A stretch of DNA of 64,000 nt. Origin: Planctomycetota bacterium. Its GTDB lineage: Bacteria > Planctomycetota > Uabimicrobiia > Uabimicrobiales > Uabimicrobiaceae. The stretch is taken from contig JAJDCR010000077.1 of NCBI GenBank assembly GCA_029260735.1, positions 46,097 through 110,096 of the forward strand. The letters run 5' to 3'. The first letter of the stretch is position 1, and every line of letters begins with the position of its first letter. A model generated the notes under the pieces. That model saw only the letters and a program-made list of their open reading frames with translations, was not told where the DNA came from and did not search any database. The position numbers were made by a program, and so were the translations under genes. This document shows positions 7,641 through 16,682 of the stretch, one piece after another.

Positions 7641-9161
7641 ATGGAAAACACTAAAACACTACAAGGAGAAACTACATTCCCTAAAAAGATTATTTTCCGC
7701 CTAAGCACCTTATTTTTACTCACCTTTTTCACTTTTCTCTATATCCATCATCAACTAGGGTTTTTGATTGGTATTGACAGCTACTACCATAGCAAAATGG
7801 GATGGATTGTTAAGAGTTATTTAGCCTTAACCGATTTTCCTTGGCTTGCCCACACTCCTTTAAAAGAAAACTTTATCAACCATCATTTTTTGTTTCATCT
7901 CCTTTTTGCCCCCTTTACATCGGGAGATTTATTGATCGGCAGCTTTTATTTTATTGCCCTAAGTTTAGCTATCCTATTTTCACTCTTTTACCTATGCTTA
8001 GAAAATAAATCTGTCCCCTTTGCTTTTATCTTTACCATAGTTACAATTTTTTCTTCCAGCGGTTATCTCTATCGCTTAAATATGATGCGAGCTCAGCTTT
8101 GGATGAACATATTTCTTTTAGCAATTATTTTTTGTTTACTCCAAAGAAAACTGAAAATTCTGGCCCTATTGTCTTTTTTAAGTGTTTCTGTCGTTCAGTC
8201 TTTTGTCTTAATTTACCCCATCTCGTTTCTTTACTGCTTGAGCTCTCTTATCGAAAAATACCGAGAAAATTCAAGTGAAAAAGAAGAAATAGCAGCTACA
8301 TCCTGGAAACAAATTTTTACACCCTTTGGGGTAGTTGTTCTCGCGAGTATGTTCGGAATGTTTTTTCATCCTTACTTTCCCGAAGTAATCAGCTTTTACT
8401 GGGAACATTTTGCCCAAGTAAAAAAATACGATGCTCTTAATCCTGGGGGAGAATACACTCCTTTTGCAAGTTGGGTTCTTTGGGAAGTCGCCAATATTGC
8501 TTGGTTATTTTTTGGAATAGGGACTTTCTTAGCTGTTATCAGCTCGCGTATTAGTTCAAAAACTATTTTTCTTTTTCTCAATGCTTGTTTTTTTGCTTTT
8601 TTAGTGGTGAAAGCACGGCGTTTTATTGAATATACTCCCCTTATGCTTATGTTGTTTTCAGCTTACTCTTGGTCAGATTTTCTAGCACTGTACCCTGCTC
8701 AGCTAAAAAAATATATACTTCTTCCCACTTTGCTTCTTTCTCTCTTTTTTGGACTAACTATCAACTTACCAGATTTTTTAGGCCAAGCCCGCTATGATCA
8801 AAAAGAGATTTACTCTTACGAAAAAGCTGCCCACTGGCTTTCTCAGAATGCCCCTCCAAAATCCATTGTTTTTCATCCTGATTGGGACGACTTCCCTCGA
8901 CTGTTCTTTTATAATCATAGCAACTACTATATCACAGGACTTAACCCTCTTTGGATATCAAAAGAGAAACGTCAAATATATCAGCTTTTGCGAGAGGGAA
9001 AAATCATGAACCCTGGACAAACTATTGAGAAGGTTTTCCAGGCAAGCTATGCTTTTGTCGATAGAGATCACAAAGCTTTTATTGAAAAAGCCCAAACTGA
9101 CCCTCAGATGAACTGCGTTTATCGCGATGAAGTAAGCCTCATCTATGCAATTACTCCTTGA
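7641..9161 (+). CDS. Polytopic membrane protein, GT-C glycosyltransferase-like
   Basis: About 506 residues from ATG 7641 (a TTG at 7611 would add ten residues but coincides with a TTGACA box). Roughly ten hydrophobic segments are followed by a soluble C-terminal domain (AAHWLSQNAPPKSIVFHPDWDDFPRLFFYN). The first extracytoplasmic loop carries GIDSYYHSKM, the kind of acidic loop found in GT-C (dolichol/undecaprenyl-phosphate sugar) glycosyltransferases. It probably transfers a sugar on the outer face of the inner membrane. No conserved catalytic signature beyond this is visible. It is related in layout to the protein at 27337-29025. Confidence 0.7.
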   Translation: MENTKTLQGETTFPKKIIFRLSTLFLLTFFTFLYIHHQLGFLIGIDSYYHSKMGWIVKSYLALTDFPWLAHTPLKENFINHHFLFHLLFAPFTSGDLLIGSFYFIALSLAILFSLFYLCLENKSVPFAFIFTIVTIFSSSGYLYRLNMMRAQLWMNIFLLAIIFCLLQRKLKILALLSFLSVSVVQSFVLIYPISFLYCLSSLIEKYRENSSEKEEIAATSWKQIFTPFGVVVLASMFGMFFHPYFPEVISFYWEHFAQVKKYDALNPGGEYTPFASWVLWEVANIAWLFFGIGTFLAVISSRISSKTIFLFLNACFFAFLVVKARRFIEYTPLMLMLFSAYSWSDFLALYPAQLKKYILLPTLLLSLFFGLTINLPDFLGQARYDQKEIYSYEKAAHWLSQNAPPKSIVFHPDWDDFPRLFFYNHSNYYITGLNPLWISKEKRQIYQLLREGKIMNPGQTIEKVFQASYAFVDRDHKAFIEKAQTDPQMNCVYRDEVSLIYAITP

Positions 9162-9217
9162 AGAACAAGGAATACAAGAAATAAAGAAACTATAACTTAA
9201 CCAAGGAGAATACACCT

Positions 9218-12200
9218 ATGAATTTGCGCTCTCGTTTAGAAGAAATACTGGCCCAGCGCATCCTTATTATTGATGGAGCAATGGGCACCATGATTCAGCG
9301 ATGCAAGCTGAAAGAGTCTGACTACCGAGGAGAACGTTTTCAAAACCACCCCAGTAGCTTAGAGAATAACAACGATCTGCTTTCGATTACCCAAGCTCAG
9401 ATTATCGAGGATATTCATAACCAATACCTCGCCGCAGGTGCAGATATTATTGAAACCAATACCTTTAGTGCTACCTCTATCGCGATGCAAGACTTTGCGA
9501 TGGAGGATTTGGCCTATGAGCTAAACTACGCTTCGGCAAAAATTGCCAAAAAAGCAGCTAAGGAGTGGACTCAAAAAACTCCGGATAAGCCGCGCTTTGT
9601 CGCAGGAGCGATGGGGCCAATGAACAGAACGGCTTCCCTTTCTCCCGATGTTAATGACCCCGGTTTCCGCAATGTGACCTTCGACCAACTCAGAGACGCT
9701 TACTACGAGCAAGTCAAAGGACTTATTGAAGGTGGAGTGGATTTGCTTTTAGTTGAAACAGTTTTTGATACTCTTAATTGCAAAGCGGCCCTTTTTGCTG
9801 TGGATCAATATCTAGAAGAAAATAACTTAGATACTCCCATTATGGTCTCAGGCACAATTGTCGACAGCAGTGGACGTACTCTAAGTGGACAAACTCTAGA
9901 AGCCTTCTGGATTTCTGTTTCCCATATGAATTTACTTTCCATAGGCCTAAACTGTGCCCTCGGAGCAGAGCAGATGAGACCATATGTAGCAGAGCTATCG
10001 AAAATAGCTTCTTGCTATGTAAGTTGCTACCCCAATGCTGGTTTGCCAAATGAATTTGGAGAATACGATCAAACTCCAACGATTATGGCTTCTTACATGA
10101 AGGACTTTGCCCAAAGCGGCTTTTTGAATTTTGTCGGAGGTTGCTGTGGAACAACTCCTGATCATATTCAAACGATTGCCAAAGAAGTGCAATCAGAGAA
10201 ACCTCGACTACCAGCAAAAGTTTCTTCCTGCACTCAATTTAGTGGACTAGAACCTCTCAAAGTTCTTCCAGAGTCTAATTTTATTAATGTCGGAGAAAGA
10301 ACCAATATAACAGGATCTCCTCGTTTTTCTAAAATTATCCTATCGGGAGACTACGAAGAAGGACTAGCGATTGCCTTACAGCAAGTTCAAGGGGGAGCCC
10401 AGATTATTGATGTGAACATGGATGAGGGAATGCTAGATTCCGAGGAAGCCATGAAAAAATTCATGAACCTAATCGCTTCTGAGCCAGACATTTCAAGAGT
10501 TCCCATCATGATCGATTCTTCAAAGTGGTCTGTTATTGAGACTGGTCTAAAATGTGTCCAAGGAAAAGCGATCGTCAACTCCATTAGCCTAAAAGAAGGG
10601 GAAGAGAGTTTTAAGGAACAGGCTCGTAAGATTCGTCGTTATGGAGCTGCGGTTGTCGTTATGGCCTTCGATGAAAAGGGACAGGCGGATAACACTGAAA
10701 GAAGAAAAGAAATTTGCGGACGAAGCTACCGTATTTTGACGGAAGAAGTTGGTTTCTCCCCTTACGATATTATTTTTGACCCCAACGTACTTACGATTGG
10801 AACAGGAATTGAAGAGCATAACAACTATGCCGTTAGTTTTATTGAAAGCACTCGCTATATCAAAGAAAATCTTCCCCATGCCTTAGTCAGTGGAGGAATT
10901 AGCAATATATCTTTTTCCTTTCGAGGAAATAATCATGTCCGAGAAGCCATGCACTCCGCCTTTCTTTATCATTCGATTAAAGCGGGGCTCGATATGGGGA
11001 TTGTTAATGCGGGAATGATTACGGTCTACGAAGAAATTTCTCCTGAATTGCTGAAGCTTGTGGAAGACCTTATCTTAAATCGGAGCGAAAACGCGACCGA
11101 AGCCCTCCTTGATTATGCTGAGAAAGTCAAAAGAACAGGGCGTACAAGCGAAAAAGAAGAAGAGATTTGGCGACAAGAAAGTGTCGAAAAACGCCTAAGT
11201 CACGCCCTTGTCAAAGGAATTGTCAAGCACATAGAAGAAGACGTCGAAGAAGCCCGGCAAAAATACGATGCTCCTATTCAGGTCATCGAAGGTCCTCTCA
11301 TGGATGGAATGAATGTCGTGGGAGACCTATTTGGATCAGGTAAAATGTTTCTTCCTCAAGTGGTAAAAAGTGCTCGGGTCATGAAAAAAGCAGTCAACTA
11401 CTTAACTCCTTTCATCGAAGCGGCCAAAGAAGGCAAGTATGAAAGTGCCGGAAAAATTCTTCTGGCTACAGTAAAAGGAGACGTTCATGATATCGGGAAA
11501 AACATTGTCGGAGTAGTTTTAGGTTGCAACAACTATGAAATCATTGACCTAGGAGTCATGGTACCTAGTGAGAAGATTTTAGCAAAAGCTCGAGAAGTAA
11601 ACGCCGATATCATTGGACTAAGTGGCCTCATCACTCCGTCTTTAGATGAAATGGTTCACGTTGCTAGCGAAATGCAGCGGCAAGGCTTTACGGTTCCTCT
11701 GCTTATTGGAGGGGCAACGACTTCTCAAATCCATACAGCGGTTAAAGTAGCTCCTCAGTACAGCCACCCTTCGATACATGTTCTAGATGCATCAAGGAGT
11801 GTTACTGTAGTGAATCAATTGCTAGGAAAAAACAAAGAAACATACTGCCAAGAAATCGCTCAAAAGTACGAGAAAGCCCGTGATCAACATAGTGAACGAC
11901 AGTCTCGTAAAAAGCTCCTTTCTTTAGATAAAGCCAGAGAGAAACGTCCTCAAACAAAATGGGAAGAAAGCCAAGTTACAACCCCTTCTTTTTTAGGAAA
12001 TCGTGCCTTCGAAAAATTCTCTTTAGAAAAAATTAGGGAAAAAATCGACTGGACCCCTTTCTTCCTCACCTGGCAGATGAGAAAAAAATATCCAGAAATA
12101 CTGGAAGACGAGAAACTGGGAGAAGAAGCCAGGAAACTCTTTGCTGATGCTCAAAGAATGCTCGATGAGATCACGGCAGAGGGCACCTTGGTCGCCCAAG

Positions 12201-12892
12201 GTGTTACTGGATTCTATCCCGCCAACAGTGTGGGTGATGATATTGAACTTTATACCGACGAAAGTCGAACTCAAGTTTTGACAAAGTTTCATAGCCTGCG
12301 CCAACAAGCCATTAAAAACAACGGAGAACCAAACTATGCCTTGGCTGACTTCGTTGCCCCGAAGGAAAGTTCTGTCAAAGACTATATCGGAGCTTTTGCT
12401 GTAACAACAGGCATAAATATTGAAAAGATCCTCGAAAAATATGAAAAAGATGATGACGACTACGGCTCTATTATGGTAAAAGCATTGGCAGATCGTTTAG
12501 CAGAAGCCTTTGCCGAGTGTCTTCATGAAATGGTACGAAAAGAACTTTGGGGATATGCCCGAAACGAAAATCTTAGTAGCGAAGAACTTATTCGAGAAAA
12601 ATACCAAGGAATCCGTCCAGCTCCTGGCTATCCCGCTTGTCCAGATCATACAGAAAAACCTAATCTGTTCAAACTTTTAGAAGTAGAAAAGAATGTCCAA
12701 ATTCATTTGACAGAAAGTCTGGCCATGTATCCCGCCTCTTCCGTTTGCGGCCTCTACTTTTCTCATCCAGAATCAAAGTACTTTGCTGTGGGAAAAATCA
12801 CAGAAGATCAGCTTAAAGATTACGCAAAGCGTAAAGATATGACTGAAGAGAAAATGAGAAAATGGCTTTCTCCTAACCTTCATGAAGGATAG
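9218..12892 (+). CDS. metH: Cobalamin-dependent methionine synthase
   Basis: 1224 residues, equal to E. coli MetH (about 1227), with all four modules. The homocysteine-binding barrel has Zn ligands Cys246 (GLNCALG) and Cys309/Cys310 ([10 protein letters not shown]). The pterin barrel contains [12 protein letters not shown], the cobalamin module contains GDVHDIGKN with the Co-ligand His757, and the C-terminal AdoMet reactivation domain has [15 protein letters not shown]. It transfers methyl from methyl-tetrahydrofolate to homocysteine in the cytosol. AAGGAG stands eight bases before ATG 9218. Only 56 bases separate it from the membrane protein upstream, too few for a cobalamin riboswitch. Confidence 0.98.
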   Translation: MNLRSRLEEILAQRILIIDGAMGTMIQRCKLKESDYRGERFQNHPSSLENNNDLLSITQAQIIEDIHNQYLAAGADIIETNTFSATSIAMQDFAMEDLAYELNYASAKIAKKAAKEWTQKTPDKPRFVAGAMGPMNRTASLSPDVNDPGFRNVTFDQLRDAYYEQVKGLIEGGVDLLLVETVFDTLNCKAALFAVDQYLEENNLDTPIMVSGTIVDSSGRTLSGQTLEAFWISVSHMNLLSIGLNCALGAEQMRPYVAELSKIASCYVSCYPNAGLPNEFGEYDQTPTIMASYMKDFAQSGFLNFVGGCCGTTPDHIQTIAKEVQSEKPRLPAKVSSCTQFSGLEPLKVLPESNFINVGERTNITGSPRFSKIILSGDYEEGLAIALQQVQGGAQIIDVNMDEGMLDSEEAMKKFMNLIASEPDISRVPIMIDSSKWSVIETGLKCVQGKAIVNSISLKEGEESFKEQARKIRRYGAAVVVMAFDEKGQADNTERRKEICGRSYRILTEEVGFSPYDIIFDPNVLTIGTGIEEHNNYAVSFIESTRYIKENLPHALVSGGISNISFSFRGNNHVREAMHSAFLYHSIKAGLDMGIVNAGMITVYEEISPELLKLVEDLILNRSENATEALLDYAEKVKRTGRTSEKEEEIWRQESVEKRLSHALVKGIVKHIEEDVEEARQKYDAPIQVIEGPLMDGMNVVGDLFGSGKMFLPQVVKSARVMKKAVNYLTPFIEAAKEGKYESAGKILLATVKGDVHDIGKNIVGVVLGCNNYEIIDLGVMVPSEKILAKAREVNADIIGLSGLITPSLDEMVHVASEMQRQGFTVPLLIGGATTSQIHTAVKVAPQYSHPSIHVLDASRSVTVVNQLLGKNKETYCQEIAQKYEKARDQHSERQSRKKLLSLDKAREKRPQTKWEESQVTTPSFLGNRAFEKFSLEKIREKIDWTPFFLTWQMRKKYPEILEDEKLGEEARKLFADAQRMLDEITAEGTLVAQGVTGFYPANSVGDDIELYTDESRTQVLTKFHSLRQQAIKNNGEPNYALADFVAPKESSVKDYIGAFAVTTGINIEKILEKYEKDDDDYGSIMVKALADRLAEAFAECLHEMVRKELWGYARNENLSSEELIREKYQGIRPAPGYPACPDHTEKPNLFKLLEVEKNVQIHLTESLAMYPASSVCGLYFSHPESKYFAVGKITEDQLKDYAKRKDMTEEKMRKWLSPNLHEG

Positions 12893-12898
12893 AGTTTA

Positions 12899-12953
12899 TT
12901 AAAAATTACAGGAAAATAGTCTTATAGCAAAAATTGTTTCCCTGTAATTTTTA
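12899..12953 (+). terminator. Terminator-like hairpin after metH
   Basis: TTAAAAATTACAGG..AAA at 12899-12915 pairs with TTTCCCTGTAATTTTTAA at 12937-12954 with one bulged base and a loop of about 21 bases. The AT-rich base of the stem supplies the T run. Confidence 0.65.
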
Positions 12954-13008
12954 AATATTTTGAACCAATACATTTTCACACTCACATTTTGCAAGAAAGG
13001 ATTTTTCT

Positions 13009-14799
13009 ATGGAATCAAACTGGAGAGAACATGCTGAAGAAGCCCGTAATAATATCGATATTAATATCTTTAAAGGATACGATGTTCGAGGGGATGCTCA
13101 GATTACAGAAAAAAGCCCCCATATTCAACTGCGCCCCGAAGATGCTTTTTTAATCGGACAAGCGATTGGATCAGAATATATTAAAAAAGGGCAAACTCCT
13201 CGTGTTTTGATTACCGCAGATCACCGTCCCTCTTCCGAGACTTTGCGAGATGCTCTCAGCGATGGTTTTGCCTCAGCAGGGGGAATGGTACAAAAGAGCC
13301 TAGAACCAACTCCTACTGGAGCAACAAGTTGGGCAATTTTGCAAAAAAGAGACTCTTTTGATGTTTCGGTTCAAATTACAGGATCTCATAACCCGTATTA
13401 CAACAATGGTTTTAAAATTACCTGCAAGCAAAACGAAAAAGAAGAAGCAGATAAAGAAGGTATTCCACGTGCCCTTTACGGAGAACGTTTAAAAGAAGTT
13501 TACCATCGAATAAAAAAAGGGGACGTGGTCAAAGATGGCTCTGGAGAAATAAAGGAGCTAGAAGGCCTTGTTAGCGAATATCAGAAAGCTTTTCTAGATT
13601 ACTTTAAAACTCGCTTACCTCGAAAAGAATTTCGAAATTCTTTTCGGGTTATTTTAGATGCTGGTAATGGCCTAGGCTGTTATGCTGTTGACATTTTGCG
13701 AGGACTAGGAGTAGACGTCGTAGAAATGTTTACCGAGTTAGACGGTGTTTTTCCCAATCACCCTGCAGATCCCTCAGCGGAAGAAGGCATCATTGCCGCC
13801 CAAAGAAAAGTACGAGACTTTAATAGCCGTGTTTCCGAAACGGAAAGACCTTGGATTGGCCTAGTTTTTGATGGAGATGGGGACCGCTGTGGTGTTATTG
13901 CAGAGGATGGACGAGTCCTCTATCCGGAGCGCATTCTGAGCATTTTATATCTTCGTTTTATTATCGAGAATAAAGCTGGACTACGCCTACTACACCGCTT
14001 AAAGGAAAAAGTGGGCTTGGCTTTTGATGTCAGAGGGACGGGAGTAATTTCTGATCTTATTGAGAGTTATCAAAAACAAGGAATGGGAATTACAGGAGAA
14101 TACATTCCTTGTGGCTACCCCAACCACCGATCTTATGTCAATCGTCAAATCCAACACCTAGAAAAAATCATTAAAGACCATAAGCTTTCTCCTGAAGAAG
14201 AAGAGAATCTTAGAAAAATCCAAAGGTCTTATACTTCGGCAGAATCTTCCGGCCATTTTTTTTACGCCACTTGCCAAGACTTTCCAGAAGTTGTCGTTGA
14301 CGATGGAATCTTTTCAGCCTTAAAACTACTCGAAATTATCGACTCTATAGATTCTTATGAAGCCAAGGAAGGAATCATGAGAGAGAAGAAAGAGTACCTG
14401 CTGGAAGATGTTATCAATTCTCTTGAGTGGAAGCCTGTCTCTAACGAAATTAGAGGGGCTTCTCCCTACGAAGAAGAGAAAAAAAACCAAGTTATCGAAG
14501 CAATTACTCAAATAGTAAAACAAGAGCAAAAAAACTCTTCTTCTCGATTTAAATTTCCTATTTCGGAAATCATTGATGTAGATGGGGTTAGAGTAATGTT
14601 TAACGATGGAAGTTTCTTTTTGGTACGTGCTTCTCAAACCTCTCCCAAATTTACCTATAAGTTTGAGGCTCCCCAACAAAAACGATTGATCGCTGTAATG
14701 AGTGAAATTATTTCTTTTTTGGAAGAGTACGAAAAAGAAGGGTTATCTACTGCTGAGTTGAAAACAGAATGGAGATTACAAAAGGGAATTACAAGGTAG
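13009..14799 (+). CDS. Phosphomannomutase/phosphoglucomutase family phosphohexomutase
   Basis: 596-residue alpha-D-phosphohexomutase. KGYDVRGDAQ opens the substrate domain; the phosphoserine loop TGSHNP has Ser126; the Mg-binding loop DGDGDRCG spans 288-295; a sugar-binding motif and a C-terminal phosphate-binding domain follow. The length (about 130 residues above the compact bacterial enzymes) comes from insertions in the second half (VNRQIQHLEKIIKDHKLSPEEEENL). It interconverts hexose 1- and 6-phosphates for polysaccharide or glycolytic use; Man versus Glc specificity cannot be read here. AAAGGA precedes ATG 13009. Monocistronic between two hairpins. Confidence 0.92.
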   Translation: MESNWREHAEEARNNIDINIFKGYDVRGDAQITEKSPHIQLRPEDAFLIGQAIGSEYIKKGQTPRVLITADHRPSSETLRDALSDGFASAGGMVQKSLEPTPTGATSWAILQKRDSFDVSVQITGSHNPYYNNGFKITCKQNEKEEADKEGIPRALYGERLKEVYHRIKKGDVVKDGSGEIKELEGLVSEYQKAFLDYFKTRLPRKEFRNSFRVILDAGNGLGCYAVDILRGLGVDVVEMFTELDGVFPNHPADPSAEEGIIAAQRKVRDFNSRVSETERPWIGLVFDGDGDRCGVIAEDGRVLYPERILSILYLRFIIENKAGLRLLHRLKEKVGLAFDVRGTGVISDLIESYQKQGMGITGEYIPCGYPNHRSYVNRQIQHLEKIIKDHKLSPEEEENLRKIQRSYTSAESSGHFFYATCQDFPEVVVDDGIFSALKLLEIIDSIDSYEAKEGIMREKKEYLLEDVINSLEWKPVSNEIRGASPYEEEKKNQVIEAITQIVKQEQKNSSSRFKFPISEIIDVDGVRVMFNDGSFFLVRASQTSPKFTYKFEAPQQKRLIAVMSEIISFLEEYEKEGLSTAELKTEWRLQKGITR

Positions 14800-14806
14800 G
14801 AAAACA

Positions 14807-14831
14807 AAGCTCGGCCTATTTGGCCGAGCTT
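14807..14831 (-). terminator. Terminator shared by convergent genes
   Basis: Perfect 10-bp stem AAGCTCGGCC (14807-14816) with GGCCGAGCTT (14822-14831) and a five-base loop. Read on the minus strand it is followed by a T-rich run (TTTGTTTT), so it ends the lipoprotein gene; on the plus strand it can stop read-through from the mutase. Confidence 0.85.
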
Positions 14832-14838
14832 GTCAATA

Positions 14839-15345
14839 CTAACGAACGACTCTTGTATTAGGAAGAGTCGCATAAATCATCGTAGAGTTTTGGTGTAAAA
14901 TATGCTGGATTTCTTTTGCTTGCTGAGGATTATTATGATCATAGCTAGTTAAAGTATAATGAACATGGCCTTGGCTAGAAAGATCAGAGTAAAGTGAACG
15001 AAATTTTTCCATATCCTGAGGACTCTCTAAAGGAAGAATATAAACGGCCTTTATCTTTTTTCCTTTTTCTTCAAGTCTTTTTTGTAAACTCAGAGGTAGC
15101 TCTGGAAAATTATTTTTTTCCTTCTTCGCTTCATTCTCCCAGTTTAGATGAAAATTTCCCTCGGGAAAATGGGCCTCCGCCAGCTTTGTCTCACTGGGTT
15201 CTTCTAAAAACATAAGAGCATAAGGGGCATATTTCACCGCAAGGGGAAGAAGTTGCTTCATCATAGTTATAGGAGCACTCAAAAGCGAACAGCCAGAAAA
15301 AACTGTCCCGCAACATAGTAAAAGAATTATGAGATGTGCTTTCAT
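14839..15345 (-). CDS. Putative lipoprotein of unknown function
   Basis: 168 residues. The signal sequence MKAHLIILLLCCGTVFSGC ends in a lipobox (FSGC). The mature part has a short hydrophobic stretch (LLPLAVKYAPYALMF) and an alpha/beta C-terminal segment with the phrases 'KIKAVYILPLESPQDMEKF' and 'SQGHVHYTLTSYDHNN'. No family recognised. Convergent with the mutase and about 50 bases from the minus-strand thioredoxin-like gene upstream, with which it probably forms an operon. Confidence 0.7.
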   Translation of the reverse strand: MKAHLIILLLCCGTVFSGCSLLSAPITMMKQLLPLAVKYAPYALMFLEEPSETKLAEAHFPEGNFHLNWENEAKKEKNNFPELPLSLQKRLEEKGKKIKAVYILPLESPQDMEKFRSLYSDLSSQGHVHYTLTSYDHNNPQQAKEIQHILHQNSTMIYATLPNTRVVR

Positions 15346-15395
15346 AGATATCCCATTAATGTATTCAAGGAATACATTACTTCCTTTCTTAAAAC

Positions 15396-16526
15396 CTATT
15401 TTGATTCTGATTCTAATTTTGATTTTGATTCTGAGTTAACTTGCTTAAGAATACTTTCTGCTGTGATTTTAAATGGAGTTGTAGGGTACTTATCTATTAA
15501 AGTATTACAATATTTTTTTAACTCTTTCAATTTACGAGCATTTTTCCGCTTAAATTTTGGATCAGAAAATTCCAGGACACCATTATTAACTGTGGGTTTC
15601 ATCGTATAAAAATTCATTAAAACTTTTTTTAATAATTTAGCTGACTCTAAGTTCTGCTTAAATAATTCGTCTTGGGCGAGACTTTTTTTCTCATCCTCAA
15701 CGGCCAAAACTTGTTCATGGCCTTTCCAATCGAGAATAAACTCTTTACAGCGACGCTCATAATTGATGGGATCTAGTTTTTTGAAGGAAGACAACTCTTT
15801 TCTTTGACTGGAAAAATATTCATCTATACGACTTATTAAATATTTAGCATCTTCTCTCTTGTCTTCTCGATTTTCTTTCTCTAAGATTTTCTGTAAGCGA
15901 AGATGTAAACGCCCCAATCTTTTTAAAGTAAGAAACTGGCGATACTCTGATGAAAGTGTACGAGGTTTTCGGTCTCCTAGTAATATTTTAGGATATTTTT
16001 TTAAAAGACTTGCTGCCGTCCGAAGACATTTGAACGTATCATCACCGTCAAAAACAAGTTTCCCTCCCACGTCAAAGACAAAGGTGTGAGGAATTCTGGT
16101 GACTTTTTTCTTCGTCACAAAACCTCCCAGTAAAGGGTAGGCTATGCGGTACATCTGAGCATCTTTCCAAATAGATGCATAGTCGGCGTTCTCTCCTCCA
16201 AGAGGAGCGTAAGCCCCTAAAACCATAAGATTAGCGCTTTTATTTTTTTTGTAAAAGCGAGAGAGAGTAGAGGTTTCCGCACGACTAGTCGGGTCTTCCG
16301 ATGACCACAAGTGAACAACAACTACTCGGCTCGGTAAATGTTGAAAACTAACGTCCTCTCCATAAATAACAAAGGGGTTGTACTCAGATTCTTGTAAAGT
16401 AACCTCATCATCGGCAAAAGCCAGAGAAAAAAAAGATCCTAGAAAAAAAAGAACGACAAAAAGATAAAGATAAACTTTTTTGTTTTGATTTAGAAAAAGG
16501 ACAGAGTGTTTCATAAGATTCTTCAT
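15396..16526 (-). CDS. Secreted thioredoxin-fold protein lacking the CXXC pair
   Basis: 376 residues. A signal peptide (KVYLYLFVVLFFLGSFFSLAFA) is followed by a thioredoxin/TlpA-like domain (about 55-170) with strand VVVVHLWSSEDPTS, a helix, LMVLGAYAPLGG, cis-Pro strand RIPHTFVFD and GGKLVFDGDD. Where redox-active members have WCxxC this one has WSSEDPTS, so it cannot be a disulphide oxidoreductase. The second half (170-360) is a charged helical region, and the end is a short Ser-Glu-Lys repeat (SESKSKLESESK) mirrored by a TTTTGATTCTGA-like DNA repeat. Start could also be Met5 (16514). Divergent from alaS. Confidence 0.75.
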   Translation of the reverse strand: MKNLMKHSVLFLNQNKKVYLYLFVVLFFLGSFFSLAFADDEVTLQESEYNPFVIYGEDVSFQHLPSRVVVVHLWSSEDPTSRAETSTLSRFYKKNKSANLMVLGAYAPLGGENADYASIWKDAQMYRIAYPLLGGFVTKKKVTRIPHTFVFDVGGKLVFDGDDTFKCLRTAASLLKKYPKILLGDRKPRTLSSEYRQFLTLKRLGRLHLRLQKILEKENREDKREDAKYLISRIDEYFSSQRKELSSFKKLDPINYERRCKEFILDWKGHEQVLAVEDEKKSLAQDELFKQNLESAKLLKKVLMNFYTMKPTVNNGVLEFSDPKFKRKNARKLKELKKYCNTLIDKYPTTPFKITAESILKQVNSESKSKLESESK

Positions 16527-16574
16527 TTTTTAAAAACAATTACTTTATTATTGGAAGAGTATCCCAATTTACTA

Positions 16575-16602
16575 TTTACTAGCACTTAGGGTTTTGTATA
16601 AT
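16575..16602 (+). promoter_or_regulatory. Candidate sigma-70 promoter of alaS
   Basis: TTTACT at 16575-16580, 16-base spacer, TATAAT at 16597-16602. It predicts a leader of about 75 bases before ATG 16683. Confidence 0.6.
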
Positions 16603-16682
16603 AAATATAAACCTATCTACCCTATATCATAACAAAAATAACCTATTATTAGCAAGTCAAAGTTTTGAAAGTGAAAGACAAG

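Noticed and set aside
9162..9217. Cobalamin or SAM riboswitch before metH
   Set aside because: Only 56 bases are available and no conserved box is visible.
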